This document shows, in pieces, positions 45,795 through 55,419 of a stretch of 64,000 bases of DNA. This DNA is from Rhizobium viscosum. GTDB lineage: Bacteria; Pseudomonadota; Alphaproteobacteria; Rhizobiales; Rhizobiaceae. The notes under the pieces are model-generated. The model was given only the letters and a program-made list of their open reading frames with translations, had not been told where the DNA came from and did not search any database. A program made the position numbers and the translations under genes. How positions within the stretch are numbered: the first letter of the stretch is position 1; each line of letters starts with the position of its first letter. Location of the stretch: positions 310,001 to 374,000 of the forward strand of contig NZ_JADBEC010000003.1 of assembly GCF_014873945.1 (NCBI RefSeq), given 5' to 3'.

Positions 45795-46322
45795 GTGTGT
45801 ACCTTCATCGCACTTCTGCACAGCATCGTCCTGACCTCCGAGCGACGCGTCATCATGGAGGATCTACGCACGCTTGCCAAAGAGCTCGGCTATCGCGATC
45901 CCCGCACATTGGTTTCCACCGGCAACCTCGTTTTCGAGGCGGACGACATGCGGCCGCATGAAGTCGAAGAGCAGCTGGAAGAGGCTTTTGAGGAAAAGTT
46001 CGGCAAGCATGTCGATATCATCGTGCGCAGCGACTGCACTTGGATGGCACTGTGCAGCGCCAATCCCTTCAAGGACGGCGTCGGCGATCAGGTAATCGTG
46101 CGCGTCAACCGCCTGCCGATCGATCCGGAAAAAGTGGAAGCGCTGAAGCCGCTTCTTGCCGAGGGGCAGCGGATGAAGCTGATCGGTTGCGATCTCTGGA
46201 TCGATTTCCACGGCAAGCCGAGCCAATCGAAGCTGCTGTCGGCACTCACCACCAAGCGCATGGGTGTGGGAACAATGCGCAACTGGAACACCGTGCGCGG
46301 CCTTTTCGAAATGGTTCTTTAA
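45795..46322 (+). CDS. DUF1697-family protein
   Basis: A 175-residue protein with the family N-terminus CTFIALLHSIVLTSERRVIMEDLRTLAKELGYRDPRTLVSTGNLVFEA. Function unknown. The GTG at 45795 has AAGGAGG six bases ahead, overlapping the yidD end, and starts the family-conserved region, so it is preferred over any upstream codon. Likely translationally coupled to yidD. Confidence 0.9.
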   Translation: MCTFIALLHSIVLTSERRVIMEDLRTLAKELGYRDPRTLVSTGNLVFEADDMRPHEVEEQLEEAFEEKFGKHVDIIVRSDCTWMALCSANPFKDGVGDQVIVRVNRLPIDPEKVEALKPLLAEGQRMKLIGCDLWIDFHGKPSQSKLLSALTTKRMGVGTMRNWNTVRGLFEMVL

Positions 46323-46442
46323 GCCGGGTTCTTCTTTACTCAGACAGCAAATATCAGTATCAGGCGGCTGCGCATCCGCTAAGGATGACGCTCCGTTTCA
46401 ACCACCCGCATTCGTTGGCGGGACTGGACAAGGAGAATTTCA

Positions 46443-48449
46443 ATGTCCCAATCCGTTTCCCTGACATTTCCCGATGGTTCGGTGCGCAGTTTCCCAGCTG
46501 GCGCGACCGGCAAGGATGTCGCCGAATCCATTTCCAAGTCGCTTGCCAAGAGCGCCGTCGCCATTGCGATCGACGGCACTGTGCGCGACCTTTCCGATGC
46601 CGTAACCGACGGCAAGATCGAGATCATCACGCGTAAGGACGGCCGCGCGCTGGAACTCATCCGGCATGACGCAGCGCACGTGATGGCCGAGGCCGTGCAG
46701 GAACTGTGGCCCGGTACGCAGGTGACGATCGGTCCCGTGATCGAGAACGGCTTCTACTACGATTTCGCCAAGAACGAGCCGTTTACGCCCGACGACCTGC
46801 CCAAGATCGAAAAGAAGATGAAGGAGATCATTGCCCGCAACGCGCCCTTCACCAAACAGATCTGGTCGCGCGAGAAGGCCAAGGAAGTTTTCGCCGCCAA
46901 GGGCGAGCAGTACAAGGTCGAGCTCGTCGACGCGATCCCCGAAGGCCAGGATCTGAAGATCTACAATCAGGGCGAATGGTTCGACCTTTGCCGTGGCCCG
47001 CACATGGCCTCCACCGGCCAGATCGGCAGCGCCTTCAAGCTGATGAAGGTTGCCGGCGCCTATTGGCGTGGCGACAGCAATAACGCCATGCTGTCGCGTA
47101 TCTACGGCACGGCATGGGCCGAGCAGGCCGATCTCGACAATTACCTGCACATGCTGGCGGAAGCCGAAAAGCGCGACCACCGCAAGCTCGGCCGCGAAAT
47201 GGACCTGTTCCATTTCCAGGAAGAAGGCCCGGGCGTCGTCTTCTGGCATGGCAAGGGCTGGCGCATCTTCCAGTCTCTGGTTTCCTACATGCGTCGCCGG
47301 CTCGCTGTCGATTATGAAGAAGTCAACGCGCCGCAGGTGCTCGACACTTCGCTCTGGGAAACCTCTGGGCACTGGGGCTGGTATCAGGAGAACATGTTCG
47401 CGGTGAAATCGGCGCATGCGATGACGCATCCCGAAGACAAGGAAGCGGACAATCGCGTCTTTGCGCTGAAGCCGATGAACTGCCCCGGTCACGTGCAGAT
47501 CTTCAAGCATGGCCTGAAGTCCTACCGCGAACTGCCGATCCGCATGGCGGAATTCGGCCTGGTGCACCGTTACGAGCCTTCGGGCGCGCTGCACGGGCTG
47601 ATGCGCGTGCGCGGCTTCACGCAGGACGACGCGCACATCTTCTGCACCGATGAGCAGATGGCGGCGGAATGCCTGAAGATCAACGACCTGATCCTGTCGG
47701 TCTATGAAGATTTCGGCTTCAAGGAAATCGTCGTCAAGCTTTCGACCCGTCCGGACAAGCGTGTTGGCTCCGATGCGCTCTGGGATCGTGCGGAAGCCGT
47801 CATGACCGACGTGCTGAAGACGATCGAGGCGCAGTCCGAGGGGCGCATCAAGACCGGCATCCTGCCAGGCGAGGGCGCTTTCTACGGACCGAAGTTCGAA
47901 TATACGCTGAAGGACGCGATCGGACGCGAATGGCAGTGCGGCACGACGCAGGTCGACTTCAACCTGCCGGAACGCTTCGGCGCCTTTTACATCGACAGCA
48001 ATTCCGAGAAGACACAGCCCGTCATGATCCACCGCGCCATCTGCGGCTCGATGGAACGTTTCCTCGGCATCCTGATCGAGAACTTCGCCGGCCATCTGCC
48101 GCTGTGGGTATCGCCGCTGCAGGTCGTCGTTGCGACGATCACGTCTGAAGCCGACGCTTACGGCCAGGAAGTGGCCGATGCGCTGCGCGACGCCGGACTG
48201 CATGTCGAGACTGACTTCCGTAACGAGAAGATCAATTACAAGATCCGCGAACATTCCGTTACGAAAGTTCCCGTCATTATCGTCTGCGGCAAGAAGGAAG
48301 CGGAAGAGCGCACGGTCAATATCCGCCGCCTCGGCAGCCAGGAGCAGACATCGATGTCGTTGGATTCGGCAATCGAAAGCCTTGCCCTGGAGGCGACTGC
48401 GCCCGATATCCGTCGTAAGCTCGAGGCAAAGAAGGCGAAAGCCGCCTGA
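46443..48449 (+). CDS. thrS: Threonyl-tRNA synthetase
   Basis: A 668-residue class II synthetase. In order: TGS domain (residues 1-60), editing domain with [17 protein letters not shown], catalytic core with [32 protein letters not shown] and [19 protein letters not shown], and anticodon-binding domain at the C-terminus. AAGGAG precedes the ATG. Standing alone, it is followed by a hairpin with no T-run. Confidence 0.97.
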   Translation: MSQSVSLTFPDGSVRSFPAGATGKDVAESISKSLAKSAVAIAIDGTVRDLSDAVTDGKIEIITRKDGRALELIRHDAAHVMAEAVQELWPGTQVTIGPVIENGFYYDFAKNEPFTPDDLPKIEKKMKEIIARNAPFTKQIWSREKAKEVFAAKGEQYKVELVDAIPEGQDLKIYNQGEWFDLCRGPHMASTGQIGSAFKLMKVAGAYWRGDSNNAMLSRIYGTAWAEQADLDNYLHMLAEAEKRDHRKLGREMDLFHFQEEGPGVVFWHGKGWRIFQSLVSYMRRRLAVDYEEVNAPQVLDTSLWETSGHWGWYQENMFAVKSAHAMTHPEDKEADNRVFALKPMNCPGHVQIFKHGLKSYRELPIRMAEFGLVHRYEPSGALHGLMRVRGFTQDDAHIFCTDEQMAAECLKINDLILSVYEDFGFKEIVVKLSTRPDKRVGSDALWDRAEAVMTDVLKTIEAQSEGRIKTGILPGEGAFYGPKFEYTLKDAIGREWQCGTTQVDFNLPERFGAFYIDSNSEKTQPVMIHRAICGSMERFLGILIENFAGHLPLWVSPLQVVVATITSEADAYGQEVADALRDAGLHVETDFRNEKINYKIREHSVTKVPVIIVCGKKEAEERTVNIRRLGSQEQTSMSLDSAIESLALEATAPDIRRKLEAKKAKAA

Positions 48450-48467
48450 AAATTGCTTTTGGATAAG

Positions 48468-48501
48468 GACAGCGCCCGGCATTGATCTGCTCGGCGCTGT
48501 C
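48468..48501 (+). terminator. Hairpin after thrS
   Basis: GACAGCGCC pairs with GGCGCTGTC over nine bp with a 16-base loop. There is no T-run after it, so termination by it alone is doubtful. Confidence 0.45.
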
Positions 48502-48573
48502 AGAAATCTGACATGCAACAGTAATATAGCCGCCACAAAACAGGGGACGGGTTTCATCCCGGCAGGCATTCGA

Positions 48574-49413
48574 GTGCGCTTCAAAGAGCTTTCCTACGCG
48601 AATGAACGGGATCCACGCTTCAAGCGCTGGCTCATCCGCTCCATCGAGGGGCTTTCGGGCCGTGACCGCTATGTACGGCTCTATGATATCTGGCGCAGCG
48701 ATATCGTCGGCAAGAGCGACCGCGTCTTCGGCAAGATGCTCGATCTCATCGATGTTGAGATCAATGTGAAGGGCAGCTGGCCGCTTGAGCCGGTACCGAA
48801 CGAGCCGATCGTTATCGTCGCGAACCATCCTTTCGGCATCGGCGACGGCATTGCAGTGCTGGCGCTTGCCGAGCAGCTTGGCCGCCCGTTCCGGGTGCTG
48901 ATTCACAATGATCTCCTGAAGGTGCCGGAAATGGCCCCTTATTCGCTGCCGATCTCCTTCGAGGAGACAAAGGAAGCGATGGCGATGAACATGAAGAGCC
49001 GTCACGAGGCCGTTCGCCTGCTGAAGGAAGGTACGACGATCGTGGTTTTCCCGGCCGGTGGTGTCGCCACCGCCAAGAAGGGTTTCGGCCGCGCCGAGGA
49101 CCTTCCTTGGAAAATGTTCCCGGCCAAGCTCATCCAGGCGGCGCGCGCTAGCGTGCTGCCGATCTATTTCGAAGGCCAGAACGGCCGGCTCTTCCATCTC
49201 GCCAGCCGGGTTTCGATGACGCTGCGCCTATCGCTGCTGATCCGCGAATTTCGCCGTCTCTCAGGCAGCACGATCATTGCGCATGTTGGCAGCGTATTAT
49301 CCTGGGAGGAATTGAGCAGCGGCAGCGATCGCAAGGACCTGCTCGCCCGTCTCTTTGACGCCGTCTTCTCGATGGCGCCGAAGAAGAAGGTCTTCCTCAA
49401 GCGCGCAAGCTGA
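48574..49413 (+). CDS. Lysophospholipid acyltransferase-like protein
   Basis: A 279-residue protein of the PlsC/LPLAT superfamily: VANHPFGIGDGIAVLALAEQLG holds the catalytic histidine-aspartate (H-x5-D rather than H-x4-D) and VFPAGGVATAKKG the acceptor-binding region. The start is most likely the GTG at 48574, but no strong ribosome-binding site is seen; a start further upstream cannot be excluded. Such enzymes in rhizobia feed ornithine-lipid or phosphatidic acid synthesis. Confidence 0.82.
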   Translation: MRFKELSYANERDPRFKRWLIRSIEGLSGRDRYVRLYDIWRSDIVGKSDRVFGKMLDLIDVEINVKGSWPLEPVPNEPIVIVANHPFGIGDGIAVLALAEQLGRPFRVLIHNDLLKVPEMAPYSLPISFEETKEAMAMNMKSRHEAVRLLKEGTTIVVFPAGGVATAKKGFGRAEDLPWKMFPAKLIQAARASVLPIYFEGQNGRLFHLASRVSMTLRLSLLIREFRRLSGSTIIAHVGSVLSWEELSSGSDRKDLLARLFDAVFSMAPKKKVFLKRAS

Positions 49414-49440
49414 GAATTCCCTGATACTCCGGATGCGGCG

Positions 49441-50550
49441 TCAGTCGAGGCTGGCGCCGTCGCCACCGTTCTGCAGGTCTTCGTATGATGGCAAGGGCGG
49501 CTGCGGCGGGATCTCGCCGCCAGGCTGAGGCACACCCTTCGGGCCGGCGGCGGTCTGTCCCGGCGGTACGGCCGTGGCGGCGGGGGCAATCGGCTGCTGG
49601 GCCTGCAGGTCCTTCATCAGCACTTCGACATCGGTATTGACACCGGCAGCGACCGTGAAGTCGCGCTGATAGATCTTGTCCTTGTTGCGGGCGACCGCCG
49701 TATATTCACCTTCCGACAGGACCATGGTCGGAAATGCGCTCACACTTTCGCCGACGCTGTCGCCTGCTGCCGTCAGGATCGACCAGGCCGTATCGGCAAT
49801 CGCTTCGCCGCCGGTTTCCGACACCAGCTTGAAATTGATCTGTGCCGCCCTGTGCTGGATCGTCGCTTCGGTGAGCTTGCCGGCCTCGACCTGGATATCG
49901 GCGCGGATGCTGGCGTTGACGTTGCCGTATTCGGAAACGATGTGATAGGTGCCGGCATTGAGGCGCACGACCGTATTCGGCGGCACATCGGCCATGACAA
50001 GGCCGCGCTCGCCGTCGTCGCGGATCTCCGCGGAGTAGATCGAAAAGCTTAGCTGGTTGGGTCGAATGCGGACGTCGGAGCCGGAGACGGCATTAAGCAG
50101 CAGGCCGCCAGCATCGAGCACCATGACCTGTTTGTCGACCTCGCCTTCATCCGGCACCGTCAGCTTCTTGGTGACGCCGGCGCGGCCGAAGGAAACGTTG
50201 ACAAAATAGTCGCCGGCAGCGAGCTGGAAGGCTGCGGTGCCGCCACGAGAGCTGGCGATGAGCGGCAGCTTGCCATCATTTCCAGCGACGGGACTGAATA
50301 CATACCAGGAAAGCCCGTCTTCCACAGGCGCGCCATCAGCCGTGAGTTTGGCCTCCAGGGAGACGTCACGCAGGTGCACGCCTTCCTGCGCCGAGCCTGG
50401 GGCGATGAAGGCGTTGAGCTTCGGCATTTTCGGCGTCGATTCGAGCTGCTTGAATTCCTTGAAGGCATCCTGAGCGGCAGCGCCAAACGGCGTCAGCATC
50501 ATCAAGGCAATAGCAAGGCCGATCCGTGCAAAAGGCAAAATGCCAGACAT
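49441..50550 (-). CDS. Large secreted protein of unknown function, beta-repeat type
   Basis: About 369 residues. Signal peptide MSGILPFARIGLAIALMMLTPFGAAAQ. The mature chain has repeated beta-rich blocks of the form LxAGxYxVxVxFG, LNAGTYHIVSEYG and LSEGEYTAVARNK, each about 75 residues, then a proline-rich tail (GQTAAGPKGVPQPGGEIPPQPPLPSYED). I recognise no known family; a periplasmic structural or binding role is possible. Start may be the in-frame GTG 42 bases upstream. Confidence 0.65.
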   Translation of the reverse strand: MSGILPFARIGLAIALMMLTPFGAAAQDAFKEFKQLESTPKMPKLNAFIAPGSAQEGVHLRDVSLEAKLTADGAPVEDGLSWYVFSPVAGNDGKLPLIASSRGGTAAFQLAAGDYFVNVSFGRAGVTKKLTVPDEGEVDKQVMVLDAGGLLLNAVSGSDVRIRPNQLSFSIYSAEIRDDGERGLVMADVPPNTVVRLNAGTYHIVSEYGNVNASIRADIQVEAGKLTEATIQHRAAQINFKLVSETGGEAIADTAWSILTAAGDSVGESVSAFPTMVLSEGEYTAVARNKDKIYQRDFTVAAGVNTDVEVLMKDLQAQQPIAPAATAVPPGQTAAGPKGVPQPGGEIPPQPPLPSYEDLQNGGDGASLD

Positions 50551-50663
50551 CCTGTTCGTGAACCGATTGACTTCTGAAATCGCAGAGTCCACTTCAAGAC
50601 CAATGCCATGGCAAATTCAAGACCTGTGGCCAGTCTCTGCATACAAATGAGAGTTTCTCCCGC

Positions 50664-51248
50664 ATGAAATCCGACATCAAGCTGATCGATTATCTCGCCG
50701 TGCGCCGCTCCATCCCCGCGTTCCAGATGTGCGAACCGGGGCCGGAAAAGGCCGAGATCGAGGAAATCCTGCGCCTTGCATCGCGTGTTCCCGATCACGG
50801 CAAGCTCGCCCCCTGGCGCTTCATCGTCTATCGCGGCGAAGAGCGCGTGCAGCTCGGCGAGAAGCTGCTGAAGCTCGCTCTCGAAGCAAAACCCGATCTC
50901 TCGGAGGAGATGATCCAGGTGGAGCGTACGCGCTTTACACGTGCACCCGTCGTCGTCGGCATCGTCAGCAAGGCTGGCCCGCATTTCAAAATCCCGGAAT
51001 GGGAACAGCTCATGTCTGCGGGCGCGCTGTGCCTCAATGTCATCCTGGCTGCTAATGCCCATGGCTATGTCGCCAACTGGCTGACGGAATGGTTCGCCTT
51101 CGACGAGCGTGCCTATCCGCTGCTCGGCGTCCAGCCTGGTGAAAAGGTCGCCGGCTTCATCCATATCGGCTCGACCACCTTCCCACCCGTCGAGCGTCCG
51201 CGCCCTGAACTGACCGAGACCGTGACCTGGGTCGGCGGCGAAGACTGA
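50664..51248 (+). CDS. Nitroreductase-family protein
   Basis: A 194-residue flavoprotein. The N-terminal [16 protein letters not shown] and [29 protein letters not shown] match the FMN-binding nitroreductase pattern, with a conserved glycine-rich end ([10 protein letters not shown]). It reduces nitro or quinone compounds with NAD(P)H. Its stop overlaps the next start as TGATG, so it is coupled to the flavin reductase gene. Confidence 0.9.
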   Translation: MKSDIKLIDYLAVRRSIPAFQMCEPGPEKAEIEEILRLASRVPDHGKLAPWRFIVYRGEERVQLGEKLLKLALEAKPDLSEEMIQVERTRFTRAPVVVGIVSKAGPHFKIPEWEQLMSAGALCLNVILAANAHGYVANWLTEWFAFDERAYPLLGVQPGEKVAGFIHIGSTTFPPVERPRPELTETVTWVGGED

Positions 51249-51850
51249 TGTTCTACACGACGGACACCAACCGGCACGGGCTGGCGCACGATCCCTTCAA
51301 GGCGATCGTCGCGCCACGACCGATCGGCTGGATCGGCAGCAAGGGCAGAGACGGATCGCTCAATCTCGCGCCCTATTCCTTTTTCAATGCAGTGGCCGAC
51401 AAGCCGAAGCTGGTGATGTTTTCATCGAGCGGGCACAAGCATAGCCAGAAGAACGCCAGGGAAACCGGCGTTTTCACCTGCAACTTCGTCAGCCGCAATC
51501 TGGCTGATAAAATGAACCTTTCCTCAGCCGGCTTGCCTTACGGAACGAGCGAATTCGAATTCGCCGGACTGACGCCGAAACAGGCCGAGCTCATCGACGC
51601 GCCCTATGTGGCTGAGGCCTTCGCTGTACTGGAATGCAAAGTGACCGAGATCATCGAGCCGAAGACGCTTTCCGGCGAAGAAACCGAGAATGTCTTCGTT
51701 TTCGGAGAGGTCGTCGGCATCCATATCGATGAGGCTATCATCAACAATGGCCGGTTCGATGAGGCGCTGGCGCGGCCGGTCGCACGCATGGGCTACATGG
51801 ACTATTGCGAAGGCAGCGAGGTCTTCGAAATGTTCAGGCCGAAAGTCTGA
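51248..51850 (+). CDS. Flavin reductase family protein
   Basis: A 200-residue FMN-binding split-barrel protein. It has FKAIVAPRPIGWIGSKGRDGSLNLAPYSFFNAVADKPKLVMFSSSG, the family core, followed by KNARETGVFTCNFVSRNLADKMN. Such proteins give reduced flavin or act alone as reductases. Coupled to the nitroreductase by a one-base overlap of stop and start (TGATG), suggesting both act on the same substrate class. Confidence 0.9.
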   Translation: MFYTTDTNRHGLAHDPFKAIVAPRPIGWIGSKGRDGSLNLAPYSFFNAVADKPKLVMFSSSGHKHSQKNARETGVFTCNFVSRNLADKMNLSSAGLPYGTSEFEFAGLTPKQAELIDAPYVAEAFAVLECKVTEIIEPKTLSGEETENVFVFGEVVGIHIDEAIINNGRFDEALARPVARMGYMDYCEGSEVFEMFRPKV

Positions 51851-51972
51851 CGGTTTTCCGCGTAAGGCCGCGCAAATCCTAACAAATATGGTGAACCAAT
51901 CATAAACTTTTTCCGGCTACCGTCTCTGTATTGAATGAGACGCGAAGGAATCGCGTTTGCTGGGGCGTGGTT

Positions 51973-53103
51973 GTGATCATAGAGGCATTTCTTCGTTGGG
52001 CCGAAACGGCCAAGACGGCTGACAGGGCGGCCGCTGCAAGTGCTCTGGGACGCGTCTATCTCAAATCCGAAATGTCGGACGAGCGGCGCGACGCGGCTGA
52101 AAAGGCGATGACCTACCTGCTCGACGATCCGTCGCCGCGTGTGCGGCTTGCGCTCGCCGAAGCGATTGCCTGGGCGCCACATGCGCCGCGCAACATCATT
52201 CTTTCGCTCGCCGAAGACCAGCCGGAGATCGCCTGCCACGCGGTGACCTGTTCGCCGATCCTGACCGATGCTGATCTCGTCGATCTTGCGGCACGCGGCA
52301 GCGGCGCAACGCGCATGCTGATTGCGGCGCGCGCCCATGTGACACGTCCGGTATCGGCGGCACTTGCCGAAGTCGGCGACGAAGATGAAATTCTCTGCCT
52401 GCTCGAAAATGACGGCGCCTCGATTTCCGCCCAATCCCTCAAGCGGATTGCCGAACGGCTCGGCGATGTCGGCGACATCAGAAACCTGCTTCTCGACCGC
52501 ATCGACTTGCCGGCCGATGCCCGTCAGCTTCTGACGCAACATGTCAGCAATGCGCTGGTCGGCCTGCCGCTGGCGCAAGCGGCAATCGGCCTACAGAGGC
52601 TGCAGCGCATCAGCCGCGAGGCGACGGAAGCGGCGATCATTTCCATCGCCGGCGATATCGCGCCGATCGAAGTGCCAGATCTCGTCGAACATCTTCGCCT
52701 AAACGACCGTCTAACGCCGTCGTTCCTCATGCATGCGCTGTGCTGCGGCAAAGTGGAGTTCTTCGCCTGCGCCATCGTCAACCTGTCCGGCTGCAGCGAT
52801 CGGCGCGTGCGGGCAATCCTCGCCACCGGCCGCATGCATGCGGTGCGCGCGCTTTATGAATCGGCAGGCCTGCCGCGCGATATCAGCATCATCTTCGTGG
52901 AAGCGACCTTCCTCTGGCGTGAGGCTTCACGCAAGACATCGGGCTCGTTGCTCGGCAGCATTTGCGGACGCCTGCTTCAGAAATTCCATAGCCGGATAGG
53001 GCAGCATGACACCGTCGGTGAACTGCTCGATATGGTCGAGAAGTTGCATGTGGCCGAGCAGCGCCGGTCGGCCCGGGTCTATGCGTCGCTTGCGGCCGCT
53101 TAA
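51973..53103 (+). CDS. DUF2336-domain protein
   Basis: A protein of about 376 residues with the DUF2336 pattern of helical pairs: EKAMTYLLDDPSPRVRLALAEAIAWAPHAPRNIILSLAEDQPEIACHAVTCSPILTDADLVDLA. It resembles HEAT repeats. It has no known role. The start is uncertain: GTG at 51973 fits, a TTG at 51931 would add 14 residues. It ends in a four-base overlap with the convergent gene. Confidence 0.85.
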   Translation: MIIEAFLRWAETAKTADRAAAASALGRVYLKSEMSDERRDAAEKAMTYLLDDPSPRVRLALAEAIAWAPHAPRNIILSLAEDQPEIACHAVTCSPILTDADLVDLAARGSGATRMLIAARAHVTRPVSAALAEVGDEDEILCLLENDGASISAQSLKRIAERLGDVGDIRNLLLDRIDLPADARQLLTQHVSNALVGLPLAQAAIGLQRLQRISREATEAAIISIAGDIAPIEVPDLVEHLRLNDRLTPSFLMHALCCGKVEFFACAIVNLSGCSDRRVRAILATGRMHAVRALYESAGLPRDISIIFVEATFLWREASRKTSGSLLGSICGRLLQKFHSRIGQHDTVGELLDMVEKLHVAEQRRSARVYASLAAA

Positions 53104-53507
53104 TCGGTAAAGCGGGCCGCGGCCCAGGAATAGCTCGCAGAGACGAAATGCAATGGCTTCGCCAGGGTGTTCTTCACATCATGGCCGGAAGGCAGCTTGG
53201 CGCGAACACGCTCGGCGATATTGTCCACGAAACCGCCAAGGCCATCTCGCTGCTCGGTTACTTCGGGCGTTTCTGGTGCAGCACGCGCCGGCTTAGCCGG
53301 TTCGGCGGCGGCAAGCGACTTCGGCGCCTCGCAGACGGCGATGACGGTCGGATAGCTGGCATTGGCATAAGTCTTCAGCCGCTGTTCGGCCTCGGCATCG
53401 CAGGCGACGACGGTTTCCCAGTGCTTGTCGACCGTGGCGACGTAATTGCACTGGCTGACGGAATCATCGCAACCGAGGATCGTCATGGCGATGAGGACGG
53501 CTTGCAT
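53100..53507 (-). CDS. Small predicted lipoprotein/secreted protein, unknown
   Basis: A 135-residue protein with a short hydrophobic start MQAVLIAMTILGC, which could be a lipobox (ILGC), and two further cysteines in the first 40 residues. The middle is proline- and alanine-rich. I recognise no domain. It is convergent with the DUF2336 gene; their stop codons overlap. Confidence 0.6.
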   Translation of the reverse strand: MQAVLIAMTILGCDDSVSQCNYVATVDKHWETVVACDAEAEQRLKTYANASYPTVIAVCEAPKSLAAAEPAKPARAAPETPEVTEQRDGLGGFVDNIAERVRAKLPSGHDVKNTLAKPLHFVSASYSWAAARFTD

Positions 53508-53636
53508 ATTCTGGCTCCATGGCTATTGAGCATGTCACCATCTTCGAAAGCGCAATTCCAACGGAATGAAGGCAGCGACACTAACTTTTCGTCATATCGG
53601 CGAAAAATTGCGCCCTGTACCGGAAAAGGAGTGAGA

Positions 53637-54098
53637 ATGTCCGTCACCATCGCCCTTGAACCGCCGCGTCAGGACGGCGTGATCCGCCTTCTCGATCTCT
53701 CGGATGCCTATGCGCAGTCGCTCTATCCGCCCGAGAGCAACCACCTCGTCGATATCTCCACACTGGAAAAGCCATCGGTGAGCTTCCTCGTGGCGCGCAA
53801 CGGCGGCGAGATCGTCGGCTGCTGCGCGTTGGTGGAGGCAGGCGACGGGACGGCCGAGGTCAAGCGCATGTTTGTCGATCCCGAGGCGAGGGGCCTGAAG
53901 ATCGCCAGCCGCCTGATGGACCGACTGGAGGAGATCGGCAGAGGGAAGGGTCTCGACGCAATCCGCCTAGAGACCGGTATCTATCAGCCGGAAGCGATCA
54001 GCCTCTACAGGAAATACGGATATATCGAGATCGAGCCTTTTGGCTCCTATCAGCCGGATCCGCTGAGCCTCTTCATGGAAAAACGGCTAACGGCCTGA
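53637..54098 (+). CDS. GNAT-family acetyltransferase
   Basis: A 153-residue protein. Acetyl-CoA loop VKRMFVDPEARGLKIASRLMDRLEEIG and the C-terminal AISLYRKYGYIEIEPFGSYQPDP are typical. Substrate unknown. The ATG at 53637 has AAGGAG ahead and a good family start (MSVTIALEPPRQ). Confidence 0.88.
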   Translation: MSVTIALEPPRQDGVIRLLDLSDAYAQSLYPPESNHLVDISTLEKPSVSFLVARNGGEIVGCCALVEAGDGTAEVKRMFVDPEARGLKIASRLMDRLEEIGRGKGLDAIRLETGIYQPEAISLYRKYGYIEIEPFGSYQPDPLSLFMEKRLTA

Positions 54099-54118
54099 TC
54101 ATCTTTTCTGGCGGGATA

Positions 54119-55303
54119 TCAGCCGTCGGCCGCACGCTGCACAGGCGGCGCCTGCTCGTCAAGGATCACCTGTGGCCCTGCATCGGCGGTGCGGACCTCA
54201 TGTATCCATTCGCGCCAGATCGCGACCAGCAGCGCCATCAGGACCGGGCCGATGAAGAGGCCAAGGAAGCCCATCGTCTTCACGCCGCCGACGAGACCGA
54301 AGAAGGTCGGCAGGAACGGCAGCTTGATCGGCCCGCCGACAAGCTTGGGGCGCAGCGTCTTGTCGACAATGAAGAGTTCGACCGTGCCCCAGACGAAGAG
54401 GCCGATACCGGCGACATGCGAGCCGCTGGCCAGCAAATAGACGGATACGAGCGTGAAGGAGAGCGGTGCTCCGCCGGGGATCAGCGCCATGACGCCGGTC
54501 AGCACACCAAGCGTGACAGGCGAGGGAACGCCAGCGATCCAATAGGCGACACCGAGCACGATGCCTTCGCCAATGGCAATCAGCGTCATGCCCATGACCG
54601 TCGAGCTGATGGTCGCAGGCACGACGCGAGAAATACGCTCCCAACGGTTCGGCAGAATGCGCTCGCCGAGCATGTCAATCTGCTTGGAGAAGGAGAACCC
54701 GTCGCGATAGACGAAGAACAGCGCAATCAGCATGAAAAGCAGCGTCAGGAACAGGTGGAAGGCACCGCCGCCCGCCGCCAGAACTGCGCGGTAGATGTTG
54801 CCGATATGGGCGCCGCTAACTGCCTGGATGAGCTCACCCATGGCGCCGGGGCTGCCGATATATTTCGTCCAGAGTTCATCGAGATAGGAGCCAGCGAGCG
54901 GGAGCGCGATGATCCATTGCGGCGTCTCCGCCCCGAAGCGGTTGGCGTGGATTGCCCATGCCACCCAAGTGCGCACTTCACCGGTCGTATAGGCAACCGC
55001 AAGGCTGATCGGAATGACGAGGAAGGTGACGATGAGGACAATCGCGATCGTCGCGGCGATCGTCGTATTGCCGCCGACACGGGCGACCAGTTTGCGGTAA
55101 AGCGGCCAGCTCGCAAAGCCGATGACGAGGGCTGCGAGCACCGGCACGACGAAGCCATAGAAGAAATAGACGCCGGCTGCGGCAACGAGCACAAGCAGCC
55201 AGCGGGCAGCCGAAATGGAGGGTATCAGCGGCGTACGTATCGTCGCCGACGGCCCCAGCCATCGCGGCTCCGTATTGGTTTTCTGACGATTAAACACACC
55301 CAC
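54119..55303 (-). CDS. AI-2E family transporter (PerM/YdiK type)
   Basis: A 394-residue membrane protein with about eight helices. The region IGEGIVLGVAYWIAGVPSPVTLGVLTGVMALIPGGAPL is the family signature near helix 5. These proteins were named for AI-2 export but several have other roles, for example Na+/H+ antiport, so function stays open. Confidence 0.9.
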   Translation of the reverse strand: MGVFNRQKTNTEPRWLGPSATIRTPLIPSISAARWLLVLVAAAGVYFFYGFVVPVLAALVIGFASWPLYRKLVARVGGNTTIAATIAIVLIVTFLVIPISLAVAYTTGEVRTWVAWAIHANRFGAETPQWIIALPLAGSYLDELWTKYIGSPGAMGELIQAVSGAHIGNIYRAVLAAGGGAFHLFLTLLFMLIALFFVYRDGFSFSKQIDMLGERILPNRWERISRVVPATISSTVMGMTLIAIGEGIVLGVAYWIAGVPSPVTLGVLTGVMALIPGGAPLSFTLVSVYLLASGSHVAGIGLFVWGTVELFIVDKTLRPKLVGGPIKLPFLPTFFGLVGGVKTMGFLGLFIGPVLMALLVAIWREWIHEVRTADAGPQVILDEQAPPVQRAADG

Positions 55304-55419
55304 GCGCGCCTCTTTTTATTGTTGCCCTAGTTTATGGGCCATGAACCGGGCGGTTTCAAGGTCCGCCCGGATAAAGCGTATACAAAGCGTGGTTATTTGG
55401 TGGCTGAATCCTCGAGATA

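Noticed and set aside
46440-48584. A 714-residue open frame on the minus strand opposite thrS
   Set aside because: It lies entirely across thrS and has no family sequence; long antisense frames are common in high-GC DNA.
54200-55330. A 376-residue plus-strand frame opposite the AI-2E family gene
   Set aside because: Very charged composition typical of an antisense shadow; no domain or ribosome-binding site.
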